Shown here: piece by piece, positions 57,440 through 64,000 of the stretch
Numbering within the stretch: position 1 is the first letter of the stretch
Layout: every line of letters starts with the position of its first letter
From: Sialis fuliginosa
Lineage: Eukaryota > Arthropoda > Insecta > Megaloptera > Sialidae
Assembly: GCA_961205875.1 (NCBI GenBank)
Contig: OY540814.1
Location: 26,790,151 to 26,854,150 of the forward strand
Length of the DNA stretch: 64,000 nt
Direction of reading: 5' to 3'
Made by a program: the position numbers and the translations under genes
The notes under the pieces: generated by a model
Database searches by the model: none
What the model was told of the DNA's origin: nothing
Seen by the model: the letters and a program-made list of their open reading frames with translations, nothing else

Positions 57440-57722
57440 AAGCTTGCAACTAAAAAACTAATTTGTTTATAGGAGAGTTATAAAAACTGACATCATCATT
57501 AAAGGTTTGTTAGAGCGACCTGAAAATATGAATCGCCTAATAAGTGATGTGTCACCCCTACAGATTTCCCTGTTAGTCTATGTCAAAACGTGTGAATTAA
57601 ATTTTAATTCTTTGTACATAACTTTCTGTATAGCTCAGATATTAATTAAAGTTACAATTTCACATTGATATGCCACAAAGAAGATAAATCAAAGTTACCT
57701 TTGTAGCTTCTCTTTTAATTTT
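57440..57722 (+). repeat. Dispersed repeat shared with 49.2 kb
   Basis: It runs from AAGCTTGCAACTAAAAAACT to TAGCTTCTCTTTTAATTTTT. A GTTTCACTTTTACCCCAGTTGACCC segment follows at about 57918; a similar one follows the 49-kb copy. Confidence 0.55.
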
Positions 57723-59140
57723 TCAAGAAATATTTTCCATTAGAGGCCTGTTTCACTTTTTCCCAAATTAGAGGTTAAAAATGAAACACAATTTTTTTCA
57801 TTTTTAAAGTCCGTGCTGTATCGTAAAAGGGTTATTCATAAGCGCATCTAGTAAAAAAAATGAAAGTATGAATTTGTATCGTTAACTGTCAAAAAACATG
57901 AAAAATTTGTATTTTGTTTCACTTTTACCCCAGTTGACCCTACACATATTTTAATAGGAATGATACATATAAATAATCACTAAATTGAAAGTGAGTCTTT
58001 ACATTTACCAATATAGGAATTTTTTTCATTATTTTTGAAAAGGTTGGTAATAGACAAAAATGTTTTAAACAAAATACGTAAATAAATTTTTACCTATAGT
58101 TAATTCCTATTCATTTTTTTAAATTACTTTTGAATTGGTTGGTTTTAATGAAAATTATTTTGATTAAAAGATTTTATATTCCAACTATTTTTCGGTAAAT
58201 CGATTTGTTTGCAATATATTCGTTTCTATATAAAGATGTATAAGAAAGTTTATTTATTAAATCTACTTCATGAATGATTTGTAACAGTCGGTAAATTTGA
58301 AAACTGTATAATTCTCACTAAATGAGTAAAATTAAATCTAATAATCATGGGTCTGCAAACTAACTCTTTCAGAGATATGAACGATTCCCAACCTACAAAA
58401 GTTAAATAATAATTAATGTGATTAACAGCTGCAATAAGTAATTTATTAACTTGTCTAGACGTAGAAATATATAGGCCATTCATTCAAAAGTAACCTCATT
58501 TTAAATAAAAACTTTAATTGAATGTTTTTCAATTTTATAAAAACTGAAAAGTAGGTACGTTACTAATAAAGTAGGTACTTTGGTATGAAAATGGTCAATT
58601 TCGCAAAAAGGGGACTAAGTCGTTTTAGTAGTTCAATCAACCATATAGCATAAATAAAAATTGTTGGCAATTGATGTAACGAACCTCATACTCCCCGTTT
58701 TGGGTTAAAATTAGTTTTGCCAATTTCACCCCTACTTGTGGATTATTATCATTAATGATTTTTGTTTGTTTTGTATTTATGATTGTTATATTAGTTTTTA
58801 AAGAGTGGAGTAAAATTTTGAAAAAATAGCTCGAGGTTAGATTTTATTTTGGTCACCCCTGATGGAGAAAATCTTCACAACGAACTTGTTATTTTTGAAA
58901 TCTGTTTCGTTGTTATGAAATATTCTAAGTGTTTCAGTATACAGACTATACATACATATGTTTTATAATAGCTTAAACTTACTCATGTTATTCTAGGATT
59001 ATTATTATATGCAGAGTTTGTTTTTTTAATGTTTGTTCAAGTTTGATAAATACCGGTGAATATATAAACCTTTCAGAAATCAAAATGACTAACTCCACTT
59101 TTACAATTTCAATATCTTAGGGTAATAAAAAAATATTTCA
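57723..59140. other. AT-rich DNA, nothing supported
   Basis: A GTTTCACTTTTACCCCAGTTGACCC element end is at about 57918. No gene seen. Confidence 0.3.
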
Positions 59141-59144
59141 TTAA

Positions 59145-59430
59145 GGTATTTCTCGGGGAGAAACAAGGTACGCGATATGTTAGAAAAGGAAAAAAAAGTG
59201 TAGTATAAAATCAAGATAGCCGTGGTATAAATTAAAATAAAATTTGGCAACGTTGAGTATATATTTTCTATTGCGCGACATGTTAAATTTTTGATTTTAA
59301 TTTGACGATATCTTCGCTCACAGATGGTCAATCATTTTAAGATTTTGAATGGAGCTTCTAATAACCTTTTTTAGTTTTTTTACAAAATTTGAGCTTACTC
59401 TTGAGTCTTTTAATTTTTCCGAGAAATACC
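59145..59430. mobile_element. TTAA-flanked MITE, GGTATTTCTCGG ends
   Basis: TTAA (59141-59144, 59431-59434) flanks GGTATTTCTCGG...CCGAGAAATACC. 286 bp, noncoding. Confidence 0.65.
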
Positions 59431-59749
59431 TTAATAATAATTTTCTTTATTTTGTCCAATTGAGCCTATGCAACTTCCCGCCTCTATGAGTTGCAAATCG
59501 AAAAAAATCCTTTCTTGGAGAGTACCTACAGTCATAAAAGTTGATGCTACAGTATTTTTGTCTTTTTTTGGCAGTAAATTTACAAGCGGTGAACTTTAGA
59601 AAAAACGCTAATATTTCCTTAATATAATATTATCAATTTATGAAAATCAGTTTTGAAATTATGATACATATATATGCATGTAATACTCTTTTTAACAAAA
59701 TTTTAAGTCCCTATTTATTCATATAATGTAGAAATATATAAAATAACAA

Positions 59750-60450
59750 CCCGAGAAAAAATTTCAGATCTGAAGTGATCTCGGTTGATCTTCATTTTGG
59801 AACAAATCAGATCTTTGTAAATAAATAAACTTTTGTCTACCTAAAATAACAAATACACATATACTACCTATATAGAAACCTTGTTTATAATTTAATCAAT
59901 TAAAAAAAAATTGTACAGAAACGTATTGAATGATATTTGAGGCCCGTGTATTAAATTAATAAATAAATTCACAACTCACCCCCTGTCACAGATGAAGGGT
60001 TGTAATTGGTCTCATTCGATCCAGCGGGAAAAATACTTCGGGATACTAGGGGCGTGGGGGGCAAAACAACCCTATATCTAGCACAGGAGTCGAGATATTT
60101 ACGATTTTCTATAATGAATACCATAAGTAGCGGAACAGAGAAAAATTCACCTAGTATTCCGAAGTATTTTTCCCGCTGAATCGAATGAGACCAATTACAA
60201 CTCTTCATCTGTGACAGGGGGTGAGTTGTGAATTTATTTATTAATTTAATACACGGGCCTCAAATATCATTCAATACGTTTCTGTACAATTTTTTTTTAA
60301 TTGATTAAATTATAAACAAGGTTTCTATATAGTATATGTGTATTAATTTGTTATTTAAGGTAGAAAAAAGTTTATTTATCTACAAAGATCTGATTTGTTC
60401 CAAAATGAAGATCAACCGAGATCACTTCAGATCTGAAATTTTTTCCCGGG
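59750..60450. mobile_element. CCCGGG fold-back element, copy B
   Basis: This copy starts CCCGAGAAAAAATTTCAG and ends CAGATCTGAAATTTTTTCCCGGG. It is nearly identical to copy A at 10.2 kb but its centre is inverted relative to copy A (ATACTAGGGGCGTGGGGGGC comes first). Both arms carry TGAAGGGTTGTAATTGGTCT or its inverse. Possible 2-bp (AA) target duplication. Confidence 0.7.
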
Positions 60451-62098
60451 AATAAAATTGCAAAGAAAACCTCGATTGTGCGAAAAATAGTATAGAAGTG
60501 AATATAAATAAATACCAGGTACTTGTAAATTGTCTCGAGACTTGATTGTAATGCTCAATTAATGTCTAAATTCTAAATAAAGACATTCTTGAAGGTTGAA
60601 ATATATTAAAGCGTACGTCTGTGTCCAAAAAAACAAACTCTTTTTGCTCAAGGCAATGTTTGTGACAACTAATCTCCGGTAGTGAAGCAGAAAGAAGTAG
60701 TGTACATTTATATTAATTTTCGGACGTTTCCCGCGTTTTCTATGTAATATAGGTAAACATAAGATTTACAGAGTTCTTGACATTTTTCGTATCATATAAA
60801 GCTTTCATTAATAACGGGAGTTCTTATTTTATTTTGTAAAAAGAACAATACAAGTTTCTTTGTAAAAAATATATATCAATTACTTTGATTAAATATTTAT
60901 TTCAAAGGAACTTTAAAGAGATTGAAATTGAATAATCCGTTTAAAAGCTCTAACAAATATATATGTAGTGTAGGTATGTATTTCGAATTTTAATACCTTA
61001 ATACTTGATTATTAAAGTCTCTTTTTATTTATTTAATTATATATTTTTAATATTAATTTAAAATACAATAATTTGTATTTTACAATATAAAATTTGACGA
61101 TTTGAGAGATACAATCGGAGACAAAAATAACTTAACTTAAAATCATCAATATCTGTGCTTTTAAATGTAGCTTAAGTCGTTATTTTCTCTCTCTCTCTTG
61201 GCTATTTTAATGATTTTTAAATATTATAATATAATATACAAGTCTTGAGGCTTCCGCGGTGGTCTCGATATGGATCTTGGCTTCTGGGTGTAACTTTAAG
61301 AACAGCCCTGAAGATGTCCACTGCAATGTGTGGCGAAACGTTGACCGATAACACGACCAAACCGACGCGGCTTACACCCAGAAGCCAAGATCCTTATAAT
61401 ATAATACATTATTTTACATGGGCTATATAGTTAATTGAACAAAATATTTTTTTCGTTAATTATTACTATACTGCAAATTAATAACTATGGCTTATATTAT
61501 TATATTATTATATTATATATATTATATATTAAGCATCGGTTTTGGTAACGCTGTAAAAATTTTCAGGTTGGTAAATAGAAGAATCAAAATATTCTATAAT
61601 TTATGCTATATGTACTATATTTTTCCAATTTTCTATAGGAAACATAAAATATGTACTTTTTGAATTTGTGTAGTGAAAATTTATGATATTTTGTATACAT
61701 ATTTTACTTAATATCAAATACTATTCGCTTCCCCCCAATTTTTCTTAAACCGGCATCCTTTTATCAAAACCAAAAAATTATAAATATATTTCCTTAATGG
61801 CGCGCAGTAAACCAGTTATAATATTTTCTTTATTTCACCAGAATGCTAGAGAGAACATTCCATTTTGAGATACCTTCCAAAACACATCCTTAAATAAATG
61901 ACAGAAATTCCAGAAAAAAGTACAAAAGTTTTGACAACTCATAAATTTATAAAAATCCATATCCATATAATATTACCTATAAATTATACATTTTTAATGT
62001 AGATAACCTGTATAATTTTTCATACAAAAGAACACATAAATTTTATTTTTAAATTGGTTTTAATTTCAGGACATCATACAAATAAGTTCTACACATTA
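60451..62098. other. AT-rich DNA outside the 61.2-kb repeat
   Basis: It includes a TATTATATTATATATATTATA low-complexity run at 61490-61530. No gene seen. Confidence 0.3.
61241..61396 (+). repeat. GAAGATGTCCACTG-family element
   Basis: Same order as 51525-51708 with a small deletion after GGGTGTAA. The open frame across it is incidental. Confidence 0.55.
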
Positions 62099-62102
62099 TT
62101 AA

Positions 62103-62819
62103 GGGGAGGTTCTCATCTAGCGACCCAAAAATTACGTGATTTTCGCGATTTTTTTTCTTATGGAAGGAAGTAAATAAAGTAGTCAAGTTTTTTGGTACTT
62201 ATTAAGTATGTTATTAACTACTTTTACAAATTTTTATGAACAAAAATACCGAATAGTTTATTAGTTATATGCATTCAAAGATAGTAATCGAAAAAAAAGA
62301 CGCCTCTACGGGCGGCAAGGTAACGCATCCAATTTTTGTCTGAAATCAAAAAATCAAAGTTTTTTATAAAATAGAAGACATTTGCTGGATCCTGAACTAA
62401 AATCACTAAGAAAAGTTAAAAATCAACAAAATGGCGGACTTGCAAAAAAAATAATTTTTTTTTCGCACTTTTTTTGGCTCTAAAAAGTGCTGTTACAATA
62501 AAAATAATGATTGTAAAATTATGATTTTAGTTCAAGATCCAGAAAATTTAATTATCTTTAAAATAAAAAAAAATTCATATCGATATCTATAGTAGTTTTT
62601 GAGATTATCTCAGATAACATGGTTTCGAGAAATACGCGTTTAAAGTTTTAGTACAACATGTATATATGTGTGTGTATGTGTGTAAATATTGACTATAACT
62701 TTTAAAAAAAAATTGAATTCGGCAAAACGGGTTTCACGAGCGTATTCTACGAGACATTTGCCAACTCTTTAAGCAAAAAAAAAATCAATTTTTTGGTCGT
62801 GTTTGATGAGAACCTCCCC
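62103..62819. mobile_element. TTAA-flanked MITE, GGGGAGGTTCTCATC ends
   Basis: TTAA (62099-62102, 62820-62823) flanks inverted termini GGGGAGGTTCTCATC / GATGAGAACCTCCCC. It is 717 bp, almost the size of the 19.8-kb element but with different termini. Noncoding. Confidence 0.7.
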
Positions 62820-62823
62820 TTAA

Positions 62824-64000
62824 ACAAAAAAACGACCTTTAATTCGTAAAAAACAAGCTCTTAACAAGAGTTAAAAATTCTAATTTGTCTAAGCGTAGCA
62901 ATTTACATATAATTAAACAACAGCGGCGATATAGAACTAGAACCGGAACCGAACCCGAATAAACCTTTGTCGTGGAATTCAATTACACTAACCACAAAAT
63001 TATCCAGATTGTCAGGAGTCGACCTCCAACTACACACGTATAAAAAGCCCGAAGGGCGTACAGAATGTCACGTTTAAATTGTAAATGAACTAAAATAAAC
63101 TAAATGTTAAATATTACCCACAGGTAAATAAAGGAAAAAAAACGTACGGACCCTTTTGTAAACATTATAATAAATATAAATGAAAAACCACTAAAAAAAG
63201 TTACTGGGCGGTACTGAATTATATATAATCGGTGCTGTTCATAATCCCGACTGTCAAAATCCCGACTGTGATCCAAATAATTTAAAAAATCGAAAAGATT
63301 TACAATTTACTATATGTATTAAGTCAATTAAAATTATGATTTTAATTAATGAAATAGGTTGAAAAGATTCTAAAAAATGTATTTATTTTTATATCAAAAG
63401 CGAGATTAATATGATTTTTGTTAAAATAAAAACGCAAAATACAGCAATCCGCCATGTTTGATAAAACACCAGTCAGAGTGGATGACGTCACGGCTACGTA
63501 AACGTCATTTTTGTTTCATTAATATCTGCACTGTTTATAAATTATTTTGTGGTTTTAAATTATCAATTTGCTCAGTTTTGTGTTACCAAAAGTAAAACCG
63601 AGAAACATTAGCGATGGAACAAGGATTTATTATAGTTGACAAGGGTGTTTACATAGGCGTGACGTCAAAAACGCGCCATGACACCTGCGAGTGTTTTGGC
63701 GTTAAATTCAAAATTAGTTTTAAAAGGGTCAATTTTTGTGATTAAACCTTTATTTTTTTTAAACCAAAAGACCAAATTGGATTCTGTAAAGAGCAAATTA
63801 TATCTACATTAAGTACTTATGACGATGAAACCATTTATTTCGATAAGTATTAATGTTTTGCAGACAGACAGACAGAGAGACGTTGAGCTTTATATATATT
63901 AAGGATATTCAAAGATAAGTTGAAAATCAAAAAGGTTAGAAAAATCGAACTTGTGTGTCCCGAGAAAAGTGCATTTTTGATGCATTTCGAGTGCATCGCT
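62824..64000. other. Right edge, no gene seen
   Basis: CCCGACTGTCAAAATCCCGACTGTG is a short direct repeat at 63248. GCAGACAGACAGACAGAGAG at 63861 looks like the tail of another GACA-type repeat. TGACGTCA motifs lie at 63484 and 63662. Confidence 0.3.

Noticed and set aside
61245-61430. 61-codon plus-strand frame with a fairly balanced amino-acid mix
   Set aside because: It coincides with the GAAGATGTCCACTG-family repeat, and the 51.5-kb copy does not keep the frame.

Overview
This window looks like nuclear DNA from a non-dipteran insect. It is very AT-rich and almost free of long reading frames. It is packed with short terminal-inverted-repeat elements and GACA-tailed dispersed repeats, and it holds a short (CCTAA)n tract at 35855-35882, the TTAGG telomere repeat typical of many insects but absent from flies. 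Several dispersed repeats (a GGGTTCCG-type repeat, a CCGCGGCTTCGC-headed repeat, an AACCGACTCC piece) look like types common in Lepidoptera, Coleoptera and Hemiptera. I cannot fix the order. No recognisable long protein-coding gene, tRNA or rRNA gene was found.

Layout. 1-39 kb is intergenic or intronic DNA dominated by nonautonomous DNA transposons. Many have target-site duplications that can be read directly: hAT-type (8 bp), PIF/Harbinger-type (TTA or TAA), Tc1/mariner/pogo-type (TA) and TTAA-flanked. Two families are giant fold-backs: a hAT-type element with a ~748-bp palindromic core (7.2, 22.0 and 48.3 kb) and a ~700-bp element with CCCGGG ends (10.2 and 59.7 kb). A family whose ends read GCTTCCTCG / CGAGGAAGC occurs at least six times, plus a terminal scrap at base 1. 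A decayed piece of a MADF-domain gene, probably from a PIF/Harbinger transposon, lies at 16.1-16.4 kb.

39.2-44.7 kb is the one region that behaves like real genes. It is a plus-strand tandem array of tiny paralogous genes: two intact (79 and 82 codons), a third, divergent one (96 codons), one copy that lost its ATG, and one C-terminal fragment. Three copies keep the same structure: coding exon, stop, CAG|GTATGT donor, an intron in the 3' UTR, and a last exon ending in GATAATAAAT. The proteins have no signal peptide or membrane segment. They consist of short G/N/S/T-rich beta-prone segments (G-x-F-N-V-x-S-x-x-D-x-x-I/V-N-x-R-D; D-I-K-x-C-x-x-V-x-I; G-P-V-V-F-G-N-Q-N-N). This resembles amyloid-type signalling motifs (RHIM/cryptic-RHIM class) used in insect IMD immunity. 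That link is a hypothesis, but this array is the best candidate for an undescribed system here.

46-64 kb returns to repeats. It also has a GC-rich island with a TATAAA box at 49.5-49.8 kb and an exon-like stretch ending in a strong splice donor at 50.7-50.84 kb, which may be the promoter/5' UTR of a gene whose body lies beyond the window.
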